A stretch of DNA of 13,705 bases. It comes from Alphaproteobacteria bacterium (GTDB lineage Bacteria > Pseudomonadota > Alphaproteobacteria > Micropepsales > Micropepsaceae). How positions within the stretch are numbered: position 1 is the first letter of the stretch; every line of letters starts with the position of its first letter. Shown piece by piece: positions 1-9,813 of this stretch. Below the pieces are notes generated by a model. That model ran no database searches and was not told the origin of the DNA. It saw only the letters and a list, made by a program, of their open reading frames with translations. The position numbers and the translations under genes were made by a program. The stretch is taken from the NCBI GenBank assembly GCA_019508105.1, contig JAEKMB010000103.1:1-13705 (forward strand), read 5' to 3'.

Positions 1-1
1 C

Positions 2-919
2 TCATACTATGCCCACCCGCTTGATTTCCCATTCCAGGGTGATGCCGGATTTTTCCTTGACGCGGCGGCGTACTTCTTCGCCCAGGGCTTCCAGATCCGT
101 GGCGCTGGCCTCACCGGTATTGATCAGGAAGTTGGTGTGCTTCTCGCTGACCTGCGCGGCGCCGATCATCAGCCCGCGGCAACCGGCCTGGTCCACCAAA
201 GCCCACGCCTTGTGGCCGGGCGGGTTCTTGAAAGTGCTGCCGCCGGTCTTGGATTTGATGGGCTGGCTGGCTTCGCGGCTGGCGGACAGTTCTTCCATGC
301 GGGCGCGGATGGCGGCGGGGTCGCCGGCGGTGCCTTCGAACACCGCTTCGATGAAGATCAACCCGTCGCGCGGCCATCTCGCCTTGCGGTAGGCAAAATC
401 CATCTCGGCCGGGGAAAGCCTGATTTTATTGCCTTTTTCGTCGATCGCCACGGCTTCGACAAAGATGTCCTTGATCTCACGGCCATAGCAGCCGGCATTC
501 ATCTTCAGCGCCCCGCCGATGGTGCCGGGCACGCCGCGCAGGAATTCCAGGCCCGCAATACCGGCATCGGCCGCCGCGCGCGCCACCGCACCGTCCAGGG
601 CCGCAGCCCCGGCCCGCACGCGCAAGCCATCCGTCTGGATTTTTCCGAACGCCGATGACAGCCGCACCACCACGCCGGGAATGCCGCCATCGCGCACCAA
701 CAGGTTGGAACCGACGCCAATCACCGACACGCGCAACTCCTCGGGCCGGGCGGCCAGAAAGGCGGCCAGATCATCGGCGTCGGCGGGACGGAACAGAATC
801 TCGGCCGGACCGCCGGCACGGAACCACACCAGATCCTTGAGCGGTGCGCCCCGTATGATCGAGCCGCGCACCGGCGGGAGCATGTCGCACGGCCCGGAGC
901 CATGGGAGGAACTCATCAT
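2..919 (-). CDS. murB: UDP-N-acetylenolpyruvoylglucosamine reductase MurB
   Basis: MurB is a cytoplasmic FAD enzyme that reduces UDP-GlcNAc-enolpyruvate to UDP-MurNAc with NADPH. Counting from the ATG at 917-919 (305 aa), I see the FAD-binding segment [12 protein letters not shown] (68-79), [13 protein letters not shown] (131-143), the AYRKAR element (177-182), the catalytic-serine motif GGSTFKNP (226-233, Ser228), KHTNFLIN (260-267) and the C-terminal [10 protein letters not shown] with the likely catalytic Glu296. Length fits the family. The ATG overlaps the murC stop by one base (TGATG). A GGAGG lies 10 nt upstream of it, and a TTG at 920-922 has a better spacing of 7 nt, so the exact start among 922, 919 and 916 is open. 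The gene is complete: its TGA is at 2-4. A further minus-strand ATG at 3-5 overlaps that stop (ATGA), so another gene, probably ddl by analogy with other alphaproteobacterial clusters, should begin there. Confidence 0.96.
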   Translation of the reverse strand: MMSSSHGSGPCDMLPPVRGSIIRGAPLKDLVWFRAGGPAEILFRPADADDLAAFLAARPEELRVSVIGVGSNLLVRDGGIPGVVVRLSSAFGKIQTDGLRVRAGAAALDGAVARAAADAGIAGLEFLRGVPGTIGGALKMNAGCYGREIKDIFVEAVAIDEKGNKIRLSPAEMDFAYRKARWPRDGLIFIEAVFEGTAGDPAAIRARMEELSASREASQPIKSKTGGSTFKNPPGHKAWALVDQAGCRGLMIGAAQVSEKHTNFLINTGEASATDLEALGEEVRRRVKEKSGITLEWEIKRVGIV

Positions 920-2349
920 CAAACCAGACCCTCCAACTGCTCTTTCAATTTTTGGGGAAGGTTGTTCATCCAGCCTGTGATCGAACCGGCGCCGGTGCCG
1001 ATGATGGCCGCGCCGGGCTTGACATAAGGCGCCACGGCGGCGGCCAGGTCATCCTCGCCATTAATGGTGATGACATTGCGGTGGCCATGGGCGCGCAGCG
1101 CCTCGGCATAGCTATCGCGATTGATGCCCTCGATCGGCTGCTCGCCCGCGGCATAGACCGGGGCGATCACCGCCACATCGGCGTCATTGAGGCAGGTGGC
1201 GAACTGCTCGAAAGTGTCGCGCAGCCTTGTGTAGCGATGCGGCTGCACCACCGCCACGATGGGACCGGCATAGGCCTGGCGCGCCGCCTTGACCGCGGCG
1301 GCGATCTTGAAGGGATTGTGGGCGTAATCATCAATGATGGAGGCACCGTTGACTTCCCCCACCTTGGTGAAGCGGCGGCCCACACCGCGGAAGCCCGCCA
1401 GACCCTTGCGGATCACGTCGTCCTTCACCCCCAGCTCACGCGCCACCACAATGGCGGCCAGCGCGTTCTGCACATTATGCTCGCCCGGCATGGGCAGGCT
1501 CATATCGTCCAGCCGCGTTTCACTGCCCTTGCGGCGGTCGGTGAAGACCACATCGAAATGCGACAGGCCTGCGGAGAAGCTGACATTCACCGCCCGGGCA
1601 TCCGCCTGGGGCGAGAAGCCATAAGTGATCATGCGCCGGTCGGTGATGCGGCCCACCATGGCCTGGACTTCGGGATGGTCGATGCACAGCACCGCGAAGC
1701 CGTAAAAAGGCACATTCTCGACAAAGCGCTGAAAGGCGTCGCGCATATTGTCGAAGGTGCCGTAGAAATCCAGGTGATCGGGATCCTCATTGGTCACCAC
1801 CGCCACGCTGGCCGGCAGGCGCAGGAAAGTGCCGTCGGACTCGTCGGCCTCCACCACCACCCATTCGCCGGCGCCCAGCCGGGCATTGGTGCCATAGGCA
1901 TTGATGATGCCGCCATTGACCACGGTGGGATCCATGCCGCCGGCATCCAGCAACGCCGCCACCAGGGTCGTGGTCGTGGTCTTGCCATTGGTGCCGGCGA
2001 TGGCGATGCAGGAGCGCAGGCGCATGATCTCGGCCAGCATCTCGGCCCGGCGCACCAGCGGCAGGCCCAACATCCGCGCCGCATCAAACTCGACATTGCC
2101 GGGCTTGACCGCCGAGGAATAGACCACGGCATCGACGTCTTTCAGATTGTCGGCATTATGGCCGACATGGATGGTCATGCCCAGCGCGCGCAGCCGCTTG
2201 ACATTGGCATTCTCCGCCGCGTCGCTGCCCTGAACCTTGTAACCCAGATTGTGCATGATCTCGGCGATGCCCGACATGCCGATGCCGCCAATGCCGATGA
2301 AATGGATGGCGCCGATGTCGAGCGGGACGCGGGTGGTGACAGTGGCCAT
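919..2349 (-). CDS. murC: UDP-N-acetylmuramate--L-alanine ligase MurC
   Basis: MurC is a cytoplasmic ATP-dependent ligase that adds L-alanine to UDP-MurNAc, the first amino acid of the stem peptide. The protein has 476 aa. The N-terminal UDP-binding Rossmann fold shows the MurC signature [16 protein letters not shown] (15-30). The central ATPase domain has the P-loop [10 protein letters not shown] (118-127), EADESDGTF (167-175) and [10 protein letters not shown] (187-196). The C-terminal domain starts near GVGRRF (322-327), with DDYAHNP (340-346) and QPHRYTR following. Two positions differ from the usual MurC motifs: GTNGK where GTHGK is normal, and DYAHNP where DYGHHP or DYAHHP is normal. 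Everything else looks like a functional MurC. The ATG overlaps the murG stop by one base (TAATG), with an AGAGG about 7 nt upstream. murC is followed immediately by murB, which makes its substrate. Confidence 0.97.
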   Translation of the reverse strand: MATVTTRVPLDIGAIHFIGIGGIGMSGIAEIMHNLGYKVQGSDAAENANVKRLRALGMTIHVGHNADNLKDVDAVVYSSAVKPGNVEFDAARMLGLPLVRRAEMLAEIMRLRSCIAIAGTNGKTTTTTLVAALLDAGGMDPTVVNGGIINAYGTNARLGAGEWVVVEADESDGTFLRLPASVAVVTNEDPDHLDFYGTFDNMRDAFQRFVENVPFYGFAVLCIDHPEVQAMVGRITDRRMITYGFSPQADARAVNVSFSAGLSHFDVVFTDRRKGSETRLDDMSLPMPGEHNVQNALAAIVVARELGVKDDVIRKGLAGFRGVGRRFTKVGEVNGASIIDDYAHNPFKIAAAVKAARQAYAGPIVAVVQPHRYTRLRDTFEQFATCLNDADVAVIAPVYAAGEQPIEGINRDSYAEALRAHGHRNVITINGEDDLAAAVAPYVKPGAAIIGTGAGSITGWMNNLPQKLKEQLEGLV

Positions 2350-3440
2350 TATGCAGCCTCTTTGCTGAAAGAGGGGCGCATAATGGATTGGACCGCGTCG
2401 GCCAGCTTGCCGGCGGCGTTGGGCGTGGCCAAGGCTTGCGCGGCAGCGGCGCGGCGGGCCAACTCGAGCGGATCGGCGAAAGCCTTGATGATCATCTGGG
2501 CCAATGAATCCGGGCTTAACTCGCGTTCCGCGACCCGCCAGCCGGCCCTCGCGCGGGCCAGGATATCGGCATTGGGCGTCTGGTTGTCGTCCAGCGCGCC
2601 AGGCAGCGGCACCAGGATGGCGGGACGGCCGATCGCCATCAACTCGGCCACCGTGCCGGCGCCGGAGCGGGCGATCACCAGATGGCTCTCAGCCATGCGC
2701 TTGGGCAGGTCGGAGAAGAAGGTCTGCAGATCGGCGCGAATCTCGGCATTGCGGTAGATCTCGCGCACGTCTTCAATGTCTTCGGGGCGGCATTGCTGCA
2801 CCACCACCAGACGCACCTTGATGTCATGCGGCAGCCGGGTCAGGGCGGCAGGCACGATCTGGCTGAGAGCCCGCGCGCCCTGGCTGCCGCCGAACACCAA
2901 CAGGCGCAACGGCCCGCCGGCCTGCGGCACATGATAAGGTGCGGCCCACAGCGCCTCGACTTCGGGACGCAAGGGATTGCCGGTCAGCACCACCTTGGAC
3001 CTGTCGGCCGGCGCGAAGCGGGCGATGGGAAACGCGGCGGCCACCAGCCTGACCTTGTTCATCACCAGCCGGTTGGCGCGGCCCACCACGGCATTCTGCT
3101 CGATGATGGCGGTGGGCAGGCGCGCCAGATTCGCCGCCACCATCACCGGCACGCTGGGATAGCCGCCAAAGCCGATCACCGCAGCGGGCTTCAGCTTGAG
3201 CAGCTTGGCAAAGGCGATGGCGATGCCGGCCGCGATCTTGAGCGGCGCCGCGATGGCACCCATGGGCGAAGACGGTACCGTCTCGATCCGGGCGCGCGGG
3301 AATTGGGTGGCATAGTTGGCGAAACGGCTGTCGGTCATCACCACAATGTCACAGCCGCGCTTGACCAGCTCGCCCGCCAGTGCCTGGGCGGGAAACAAAT
3401 GACCCCCGGTGCCGCCTGCTGACAGGACGATCAGACTCAT
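2349..3440 (-). CDS. murG: UDP-GlcNAc:undecaprenyl-PP-MurNAc-pentapeptide GlcNAc transferase MurG
   Basis: MurG is a peripheral inner-membrane GT-B glycosyltransferase (GT28) that converts lipid I to lipid II. The protein has 363 aa, normal for the family. It starts with the glycine-rich loop [12 protein letters not shown] (7-18) and continues with GFGGYPSVP (90-98), [11 protein letters not shown] (114-124), GGSQGAR (184-190) and the UDP-GlcNAc-binding segment [10 protein letters not shown] (258-267). The motif that is usually DHHQTANA is DDNQTPNA (284-291) here, a conservative variation. The start ATG overlaps the ftsW stop by four bases (ATGA at 3437-3440). The ribosome site before it is weak (GGTG), which fits translational coupling to ftsW. 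Confidence 0.97.
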   Translation of the reverse strand: MSLIVLSAGGTGGHLFPAQALAGELVKRGCDIVVMTDSRFANYATQFPRARIETVPSSPMGAIAAPLKIAAGIAIAFAKLLKLKPAAVIGFGGYPSVPVMVAANLARLPTAIIEQNAVVGRANRLVMNKVRLVAAAFPIARFAPADRSKVVLTGNPLRPEVEALWAAPYHVPQAGGPLRLLVFGGSQGARALSQIVPAALTRLPHDIKVRLVVVQQCRPEDIEDVREIYRNAEIRADLQTFFSDLPKRMAESHLVIARSGAGTVAELMAIGRPAILVPLPGALDDNQTPNADILARARAGWRVAERELSPDSLAQMIIKAFADPLELARRAAAAQALATPNAAGKLADAVQSIMRPSFSKEAA

Positions 3441-4585
3441 GCCCGCACCATAAAGAAGCTGGGATCGTCACGGGTGACCAGGCGAATATTGGGACGCTGG
3501 CGGGTCACTGCCAAAGCGAACCCCATCGTCAACGCCACGGCGAACAGCGAAGAGCCGCCATAGGAGATAAAGGGCAAAGTCATGCCCTTGGCCGGCAGCA
3601 ACGACACCGCCACGCCCATATTGATGAAGGCCTGCACCGCAGTGACCACGGCCAGCCCGGCACCGGCCAATTGGGCGAAAGGCTCGCGGGCAGCCGCCGC
3701 GCGCAGCAGCAGCCGTACCGTCAGGATGCAGAACATCAGCGCGATCAAGCCGCAGAGCAGGAAGCCGAACTCCTCCCCCGCCACCGCGAAGATGAAGTCG
3801 GAATGGGCGTCCGGGATGCGGTATTTGATGGTCCCTGCCCCCGGCCCCACGCCGCTGAAACCGCCATGGGCAAAGGCCTTCAGCGCCAATCCGGCCTGAT
3901 AGCCGGTGTCGGATTCGCTGAGGAATTGCTGCACCCGGTGATGCACATGGGGAAAAATCTCATAGGCGGCGAAACCCAGCGCGCTGGCAACGCCGATGCC
4001 GGCACCCACCCAGACAAAGGACATGCCCCAGAAAAACAGCATGGCGCCCCACAGGCAGAGCAGAAGCCCGGTCTGGCCTACATCCGGCTGGCGGATCAGG
4101 ATCAGCAGCGCCGGCGCCAGCAAAAGAAACGTCACAACCGGCTTGGGAATCGCCAATGGCTGGCGGTCGGCCAGTACTGCGGCCGCCAGAATCGCAAAGC
4201 TGGGCTTGAGGAATTCCGAGGGCTGCAGCGCGAATGGGCCGAGATCGAGCTCGCGACGGGCGCCCAGCACATCGGCGCCCACGAACAGCACGAGGAACGA
4301 GCCGATCAGGGCGCAGGCAAAGGTCACCGCGGCGAGAATGCGGATCTGGCGCAGCGACAGCAGCGACACCGAACACAGGATGCCCACCGCCAGGACGGCG
4401 AACACCACCTGGCGCGCGGTATAGCGGAAGTCACCGGCGCTGAGCGGCCCGCCGGTGATGGCGGGGCTGGCGGCAAAGGCCAGCATCAACCCGATGCCCG
4501 CCAGCACCAGCATGCAGAGCAGGGCGACGCGGTCCACCGTGAACCACCAATTGGCAAAACCGCTTTTGTCCGAACGGTTCAACAT
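3437..4585 (-). CDS. ftsW: Septal peptidoglycan glycosyltransferase FtsW (SEDS family)
   Basis: FtsW is the polytopic inner-membrane SEDS polymerase that builds glycan strands from lipid II at the division site, paired with FtsI. The protein has 382 aa and about ten hydrophobic segments, the first near residues 19-40. Family signatures are GARRELDLGPFALQPSEF (108-125), RQPDVGQTG (165-173), the extracellular-loop catalytic motif PDAHSDFIF (258-266, with Asp263 the likely catalytic acid of SEDS enzymes), and PAKGMTLPFISYGGSS (331-346). RodA is the other SEDS paralogue, but the dcw location beside murG and ftsI makes FtsW clear. The ATG overlaps the murD stop by one base (TGATG), with AAGG about 7 nt upstream. 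Confidence 0.95.
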   Translation of the reverse strand: MLNRSDKSGFANWWFTVDRVALLCMLVLAGIGLMLAFAASPAITGGPLSAGDFRYTARQVVFAVLAVGILCSVSLLSLRQIRILAAVTFACALIGSFLVLFVGADVLGARRELDLGPFALQPSEFLKPSFAILAAAVLADRQPLAIPKPVVTFLLLAPALLILIRQPDVGQTGLLLCLWGAMLFFWGMSFVWVGAGIGVASALGFAAYEIFPHVHHRVQQFLSESDTGYQAGLALKAFAHGGFSGVGPGAGTIKYRIPDAHSDFIFAVAGEEFGFLLCGLIALMFCILTVRLLLRAAAAREPFAQLAGAGLAVVTAVQAFINMGVAVSLLPAKGMTLPFISYGGSSLFAVALTMGFALAVTRQRPNIRLVTRDDPSFFMVRA

Positions 4586-5907
4586 CAGGCCACCTTCGGG
4601 TTTTCAGTGGTGCGGGGCAGCTTGGCCACCAAGCTGCGGAAGACATCGCCGCGCTGCTCGAAATCCTTGAACTGGTCATAGGAGGCGCAAGCCGGCGACA
4701 GCAGCACCACCGGCGACCCTGCCTGCGACGCCGCTGCATCGGCGGCGGCGCTGGCCACCGCCACATCGAGGGTGCCGGACATGTCATAGGGCGCCTTGCC
4801 GTCCAGAGTGCGGGCGAACTGGGGGGCCGCTTCCCCGATCAGATAGGCCTTGCGTACCCGCGGGAAGAATTCGGACAGGCTTTCGATGCCGCCTTCCTTG
4901 GGCTTGCCGCCGCCGACATCTTCCATGCGGTGCGCCAAGCCGGGGAAGCTGGCGATGGCGGCGGCAACGGCCTTGCTGTCGGAAATAAAGGGCCGCACCG
5001 CGCCATAAGCCAGGGCCGCATTTTGCCAATTGTGGCTGCCGGGCAGGCGCGCCGCGGCCGACATGTCCATCACCTTGATGGCGCGCGCGCCCATCGCGTC
5101 ATAGAGCGTGCCGTCCACCACAAAAATGCCGCGGCCCAGCACCTTGCCCACCGAAACCGGATGAGCCTGGGCGCCGCCGGCGGCGGAAAGCTGGGTGAAG
5201 ATGGCGGAGGACCAGGCATCGTCCACACCAATCACCACCTGGCCATCCTTGGCGGTCTGGCGCATCAACCGCGCCTTGATGCCAGCGTAATTCTCCATGG
5301 TGCCGTGGCGATCGATGTGATCGGGCGACAGGTTGGACAGGATGCCGACATCGGGCGTCAGTCCGGGCGCCAGGTCGATCTGGAAGCTGGACATTTCCAG
5401 CACATAGATGGTCGTGGCGGATGGCGGCGACAGTTCCAGCACCGAGCGGCCGATATTGCCGCCGATCTGGGCATCAAAGCCGCAACTGGTGAGGATATGT
5501 CCCACCAGCGCGGTGGTTGTGGATTTGCCGTTGGTGCCGGTGACGGCGATCACCGGCGCCTTGGCGGTGCCGGCCGGATCGGGACGGATCTCATGCGCGA
5601 AGAGTTCGACATCGCCGATGATGCGCACACGAGCGCGGTTGGCATGTTCCACCACGCCATGGGGCTTGGGGTGAGTCAGCGGTACGCCGGGCGACAGGAT
5701 CAGGGCAGCGATGTCCTCCCACGGCCATTCGCGCCAGGGCATCAGCTGGGCGCCTTCCTGGCCCCCTAAGTCGCGGGCATTGCTGTTGTCATCCCAGGCG
5801 ATCACCGTCGTGCCGCCGGCCACCAACGCACGCACCGCGCCCAGCCCGGTGCGGGCCAGGCCGAAGATGGCGACAGTGCGGTTGGCGAAGGCGCGGCTGG
5901 GGATCAT
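4585..5907 (-). CDS. murD: UDP-N-acetylmuramoyl-L-alanine--D-glutamate ligase MurD, with an in-frame gap in the C-terminal domain
   Basis: MurD adds D-glutamate to UDP-MurNAc-L-Ala in the cytoplasm. The frame is open for 440 aa, shorter than the roughly 460-475 aa I expect for alphaproteobacterial MurD. Seen in order: N-terminal Rossmann domain TVAIFGLARTGLG (11-23) and LSPGVPLTHPKPH (71-83); P-loop TGTNGKSTTT (123-132); SSFQID (173-178); SNLSPDHIDRHGTM (191-204); GSHNWQNAALA (290-300); the conserved HR pair of GLAHRMEDVG (323-332); then directly GGKPKEGGIESL (333-344), and near the end LLSPACASYDQFKDFEQRG (402-420). In E. coli MurD about 36 residues, including NDSKATN, separate the HR and GGDGK motifs. 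Here they are missing, and with them the residues equivalent to Lys319 and Thr321. The start lies 2 nt after the mraY stop and the ribosome site is weak. Identity is certain, but whether this copy is active is doubtful. Confidence 0.93.
   Translation of the reverse strand: MIPSRAFANRTVAIFGLARTGLGAVRALVAGGTTVIAWDDNSNARDLGGQEGAQLMPWREWPWEDIAALILSPGVPLTHPKPHGVVEHANRARVRIIGDVELFAHEIRPDPAGTAKAPVIAVTGTNGKSTTTALVGHILTSCGFDAQIGGNIGRSVLELSPPSATTIYVLEMSSFQIDLAPGLTPDVGILSNLSPDHIDRHGTMENYAGIKARLMRQTAKDGQVVIGVDDAWSSAIFTQLSAAGGAQAHPVSVGKVLGRGIFVVDGTLYDAMGARAIKVMDMSAAARLPGSHNWQNAALAYGAVRPFISDSKAVAAAIASFPGLAHRMEDVGGGKPKEGGIESLSEFFPRVRKAYLIGEAAPQFARTLDGKAPYDMSGTLDVAVASAAADAAASQAGSPVVLLSPACASYDQFKDFEQRGDVFRSLVAKLPRTTENPKVA
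4903..4926 (-). other. Junction of an apparent in-frame deletion in murD
   Basis: Here the conserved HRMEDV segment (codons 326-331) is joined directly to GGGKPKEGG (codons 332-340). The join is a run of GGC codons (GTC GGC GGC GGC AAG), the kind of short repeat at which slip-pair deletions or assembly collapses occur. About 105-110 bp, a multiple of three, appear to be absent compared with known MurD. I searched the neighbouring bases in the other frames and did not see the missing segment displaced nearby. That the segment is absent is read from the sequence. That it was once present is inferred from the family. Confidence 0.7.
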
Positions 5908-5909
5908 CG

Positions 5910-7001
5910 CTATCTCAGTTTCAGAGTGGCAAGGCCGAGCAGCGCCAGCACCACCGCCACGATCCAGAAGCGGATCACGATGGTGGGCTCGGTCCAGCCC
6001 AATTGTTCGTAATGATGATGGATGGGGGCCATGCGGAAGACCCGCTTGCCGGTGAGCTTGAAGGAGATCACCTGCACCACCACGGACACGGTCTCGACCA
6101 CAAACAGGCCGCCTACGATGCCCAGCACGATCTCATGCTTGACCGCCACAGCGACCACGCCCAGCGCGCCGCCCAGCGGCAAGGAGCCGGTATCGCCCAT
6201 GAAGATGGCGGCGGGCGGGGCGTTGTACCAAAGAAATCCCAGCCCGGCACCGACCAGCGCCGCCAGAAAGATCGCCAGCTCGCCGGCATATTCGATATAG
6301 GGGACCTGCAGATAGGTGGCGAAGCGCTCATTGCCGACCAGATAGACGATCAGGGTGAAGGTGGCGGCAGCGATCATCACCGGCACGATGGCAAGCCCGT
6401 CCAGCCCGTCAGTGAAGTTCACGGCATTGGCGGCGCCGGCGATGACAAAGACACCGATCACCAGAAAGAACAATCCCAGCGGCAACAACGCGGTCTTGAT
6501 GAAGGGAATGGCCAGCGCGCCCGATAAGGCCGGGATCTCGGACCCCATGATCAGCCAGGTGGCCAGCGCCGCCACGCCGAACTCGATCAACAGGCGCGTG
6601 CGGCTGGAAAGCCCGTCGGATGTGCGCTTGGTCACCTTGTAATAATCGTCCAGGAAACCCAGCAGACCGTAACTGGCCGTCACCAGCAGCGCGATCCAGA
6701 CATAGCGGTTGGAGGGGCTGGCCCACAAAATCGTCGAACCGACCCAGGGGATCAGGATCAACAACCCGCCCATGGTTGGGGTGCCGGCCTTTTCAAGGAT
6801 ATGGCGCTGCGGTCCCTCGGCGCGGATGGGCTGACCCTTGCCTTGCTTCATCTTCAGCCAGCGGATCAACATGGGGTTGATCAAGAAGGCGATCATCAGC
6901 GCCGTCACCACCGCCGCGCCGGAGCGGAAGGTCAGATATTTGAACAGCCGGAAGAAGGCCAGCTGGTCGGTATGGGTGAGAAGCGACAAGTAATAAAGCA
7001 T
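5910..7001 (-). CDS. mraY: Phospho-N-acetylmuramoyl-pentapeptide-transferase MraY
   Basis: MraY is an integral inner-membrane enzyme that transfers phospho-MurNAc-pentapeptide from UDP to undecaprenyl phosphate, giving lipid I. The protein has 363 aa, with about ten membrane segments. The catalytic signatures are all present: KAGTPTMGG (71-79), [10 protein letters not shown] (114-123, with Asp118 and Asp119), [13 protein letters not shown] (192-204), [19 protein letters not shown] (260-278, Asp270) and the HHH-containing loop [10 protein letters not shown] (323-332). The N-terminal segment with YLTFRSGAA is typical of proteobacterial MraY. The ATG overlaps the murF stop by one base (TGATG), and a GAAGGG lies about 6 nt upstream. 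Confidence 0.98.
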   Translation of the reverse strand: MLYYLSLLTHTDQLAFFRLFKYLTFRSGAAVVTALMIAFLINPMLIRWLKMKQGKGQPIRAEGPQRHILEKAGTPTMGGLLILIPWVGSTILWASPSNRYVWIALLVTASYGLLGFLDDYYKVTKRTSDGLSSRTRLLIEFGVAALATWLIMGSEIPALSGALAIPFIKTALLPLGLFFLVIGVFVIAGAANAVNFTDGLDGLAIVPVMIAAATFTLIVYLVGNERFATYLQVPYIEYAGELAIFLAALVGAGLGFLWYNAPPAAIFMGDTGSLPLGGALGVVAVAVKHEIVLGIVGGLFVVETVSVVVQVISFKLTGKRVFRMAPIHHHYEQLGWTEPTIVIRFWIVAVVLALLGLATLKLR

Positions 7002-8368
7002 CAGCCGCCCTTCTCTTGTTTTTGGTCTTTGAGGGCGTCCACGATCACCGACATGCGGGCGCCGTTGGAGCCTTTAACCAGGACCGTGTCGCCGGGCTTG
7101 AGCGCCGCCGTCACCATCGGCAGCAGCGCCGCGGAGCTTTCGGCATAGCCGCCGCGGCGCGAAGCCGGCAAAGCGTCCCAAAGGGTTTTCATCTGGACGC
7201 CGCTGGCGAACACCAGATCCACTTTGTTCGTCTCGATCGGTGCAGCCAGACCGGCGTGATGAGCCATGCCGCCCGTGCCCATCTCCAGCATGTCGCCCAG
7301 CACCGCGATCTTGCGGCCGGGCCTTGCGCCCAACAACGCCAGCGCCGCCGCCATGGAGGCCGGATTGGCGTTGTAGCTTTCGTCGATCACCGAAATGCCA
7401 TTTGCGTCAAAGCGCGCGCCCCGTCCTTTCAAAGCCGTGAAATTCTTCAGCGCCGCGGCGGCGTTCAGCACGTCGCCCTCCAGCAGCGCGATGGCAGCCA
7501 GCGCGCCCACCACATTCTGGGCGATATGTTCGCCCGGCGCCCCGACATGGCAATCCACCATGACTCCCAGGATATCGCACCTGACCCGCATGCCGTCGCC
7601 ATCCGGCGTGAAGGAAATCAGCCTGGCGTCGCCCTTCGCGCCAAAGGTAACAACGCGCGAGACCTGGGCCTGTTTGGCACGGGCCTTCAGGCGCTCGGCA
7701 TAAACCGAATCCGAGGGGATCAGCCCAGCGCCGCCCGGCAGCAGTCCCTCAAAGATTTCCGACTTGGCATCGGCAATGGATTCGCAATTGCCGAAGAATT
7801 CCAGATGCGCCGGAGCAATGGTTGTGATCAGGGCCACATGCGGACGCACAAAGCTCACCAGGTTCCGCAACTCGCCGAAATGATTCATCCCCACTTCAAA
7901 GACGCCGTATTCGGCATCACGCGGCAGCGCCGCCAGGGACAGCGGCACGCCCCAGTGATTGTTGTGGCTGGCGGCACTGGCATGGGTTCGGCCCAGCGCA
8001 TTACACGCCAGGCGCAATATTTCCTTGGTGGTGGTCTTTCCTGCGCTGCCGGTGACGGCCAGTATCCTGGCGTTGCTGCGGGCGCGGGCGGCGCGCGCCA
8101 GATCTTCCAGCCCGCGCTGGGTGTGGCCGACGGTGAGCAAAGGTCCGGTGACACCCTCCGGCGCATGGGCGACCAGCGCCGCGCCGGCCTTGGCCTCGAA
8201 CGCAGCGCGCACAAAATCATGACCGTCGCGATTGTCGCCCTTCAGGGCCACGAACAGGTCGCCCTCTTTCAGGGTCCGGGTGTCGATGGAAAGCCCGCCC
8301 ACGCTGAAAGCACGCGACGCCTTCCCCAGGGTGGCGGCTTCAGCCTCGGCGGAACTCCACAAGCTCAT
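7001..8368 (-). CDS. murF: UDP-MurNAc-tripeptide--D-alanyl-D-alanine ligase MurF
   Basis: MurF is the cytoplasmic ATP-dependent ligase that adds the D-Ala-D-Ala dipeptide to complete the UDP-MurNAc pentapeptide. The protein has 455 aa, a normal length. The N-terminal domain shows [17 protein letters not shown] (26-42), the P-loop [11 protein letters not shown] (105-115), the MurF signature SHNNHWGVP (134-142), [10 protein letters not shown] (158-167), PAHLEFFG (186-193), GEHIAQN (279-285), and the C-terminal-domain motif IDESYNANP (328-336), which distinguishes MurF from the other Mur ligases. The ATG overlaps the murE stop by four bases (ATGA at 8365-8368), and a GGGAGG lies 9 nt upstream. 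Confidence 0.97.
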   Translation of the reverse strand: MSLWSSAEAEAATLGKASRAFSVGGLSIDTRTLKEGDLFVALKGDNRDGHDFVRAAFEAKAGAALVAHAPEGVTGPLLTVGHTQRGLEDLARAARARSNARILAVTGSAGKTTTKEILRLACNALGRTHASAASHNNHWGVPLSLAALPRDAEYGVFEVGMNHFGELRNLVSFVRPHVALITTIAPAHLEFFGNCESIADAKSEIFEGLLPGGAGLIPSDSVYAERLKARAKQAQVSRVVTFGAKGDARLISFTPDGDGMRVRCDILGVMVDCHVGAPGEHIAQNVVGALAAIALLEGDVLNAAAALKNFTALKGRGARFDANGISVIDESYNANPASMAAALALLGARPGRKIAVLGDMLEMGTGGMAHHAGLAAPIETNKVDLVFASGVQMKTLWDALPASRRGGYAESSAALLPMVTAALKPGDTVLVKGSNGARMSVIVDALKDQKQEKGG

Positions 8369-9813
8369 GCGCTGCGCCCTCCCAGCGAAATCGCGGCGGT
8401 AATCGCCTCGTCGCGATCTGAGAAGGGATGCACTTGGTCCTTTATATACTGGCCGGTCTCATGACCCTTGCCGGCAATGATCAGCACATCGCCAGTTCCC
8501 AAGGCCGCCACCGCGGCATGGATCGCCTCGGCGCGATCGCCGATCTCGCGCGCGCCCTTGGCGGCGGCCAGGATCTCGGCGCGGATGGTGGCAGGGTCTT
8601 CGCTGCGGGGATTGTCGTCGGTGATGATCACATCATCGGCCAGTTTCACCGCGGCGGCGCCCATCAAGGGGCGCTTGCCCTTGTCGCGGTCCCCGCCGCA
8701 GCCGAACACGATATGCAGCCTGCCCGCGGTGTGGGGCCGCAGCGCTTCCAACACTTTTTCTACCGAGTCCGGGGTATGGGCATAATCGACATAGATCGGT
8801 GCCCCCGATTTGGCGATGGCGACTTTCTCCAGCCGTCCCGGCGCACCCTTCAGATGCTCCAACACCGTGAACACCTTGTCCGCATCTTCCCCTAGACCGA
8901 TGGCCAGGCCCGCCGCGACCAGGGCATTGGAGGTCTGGAACTCGCCGGCCAGCGGCAATGTCAGGTGATGGATTTTCCCGGCATGGCGCAGGGTCAAGGC
9001 CTGGGTGCCGCCCTGATCTTCGCGGCGATCCAGGTGGATGGTTTCGCCCTTGCGGCCCACCGTGATGAGGGTCAGGCCGCGGGCCCGGGCCGCTGCGATG
9101 AAATGCTCGGCGTGATCGGCATCGGCATTGACCACCGCCACGCCGCCATCCACCACCAGCTCGGTGAACAGCCGCAGCTTGGCGGCCAGGTAATCCTCAA
9201 AAGTCGCATGATAGTCCATATGGTCGCGGGTGATGTTGGTGAAGCCGCAGCCCTTGATCCTCACCGCATCCAGCCGGCGCTGATCGAGCCCATGACTGGA
9301 GGCTTCGATCGCCAGCCGCTCCACGCCATCGGCCTTCAGCTTGGCCAGGAGCTCGTGAATCTCCACCGGGTCCGGGGTGGTGTGCGACAAGGGCAGCATC
9401 CCCTTGGGCCCGATCACGCCCACGGTGCCCAGGCTGGCGGCGGGCCTGCCCAGCGCCGTCCATATTTCGCGCAGGAAGGCGACGATGGAGGATTTGCCCT
9501 TGGTGCCGGTGACCGCCGCCACGATGTCGGGCTGGCCGGCGAAGAAGGCGGCGGCATAGCGCGCCAGGCCGGCGCGGGGGTTGTCGTCGGGGATAAAGCG
9601 CACGCCCAGCGCCGCCACTTCATCGGCAATCACAGGCGCGCCCAGCACCGCCACGGCACCGCGCGCCACCGCATCCTTCACGAATTTGGCGCCGTCGGTT
9701 TTGGTTCCCGCCAGGGCGGCGAACAGATAACCCGGCTTCACTTTGCGGCTGTCACTGGTCAGGCCTGTAAAGCCTTTCATGCCCGCCATTGTCGAACCCG
9801 ATTGTGGCGTCAT
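8365..9813 (-). CDS. murE: UDP-MurNAc-L-Ala-D-Glu--meso-diaminopimelate ligase MurE
   Basis: MurE adds the third residue of the stem peptide in the cytoplasm. The protein is 482 aa from the ATG that overlaps the ftsI stop (ATGA, 9810-9813). Visible motifs are TSDSRKVKPGYLFAAL (19-34), the P-loop VTGTKGKSS (101-109), HTTPDP (144-149), EASSHGLDQ (170-178), TNITRDHMDYH (192-202), VDYAHTPDS (342-350), GCGGDRDKGKRPLMG (371-385), DNPRSEDP (400-407) and GKGHE (448-452). DNPR is the meso-diaminopimelate specificity motif, so DAP rather than lysine is the likely substrate. The P-loop has Lys105 where Asn is common in Mur ligases. In-frame ATGs at 9789 and 9780 are alternative starts. None of the three has a strong ribosome site, and the overlap favours 9813. 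Confidence 0.96.
   Translation of the reverse strand: MTPQSGSTMAGMKGFTGLTSDSRKVKPGYLFAALAGTKTDGAKFVKDAVARGAVAVLGAPVIADEVAALGVRFIPDDNPRAGLARYAAAFFAGQPDIVAAVTGTKGKSSIVAFLREIWTALGRPAASLGTVGVIGPKGMLPLSHTTPDPVEIHELLAKLKADGVERLAIEASSHGLDQRRLDAVRIKGCGFTNITRDHMDYHATFEDYLAAKLRLFTELVVDGGVAVVNADADHAEHFIAAARARGLTLITVGRKGETIHLDRREDQGGTQALTLRHAGKIHHLTLPLAGEFQTSNALVAAGLAIGLGEDADKVFTVLEHLKGAPGRLEKVAIAKSGAPIYVDYAHTPDSVEKVLEALRPHTAGRLHIVFGCGGDRDKGKRPLMGAAAVKLADDVIITDDNPRSEDPATIRAEILAAAKGAREIGDRAEAIHAAVAALGTGDVLIIAGKGHETGQYIKDQVHPFSDRDEAITAAISLGGRSA

Noticed and set aside
952..2757. A 601-codon open frame on the plus strand opposite murC and murG, and similar long frames opposite ftsW (3380-4681), murF (7016-8464), ftsI (10302-11534) and rsmH (11395-12612).
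   Set aside because: They lie entirely or mostly antisense to certain genes, are rich in His, Gln, Gly and Ala as expected from complementing GC-biased codons, and show no recognisable domain.
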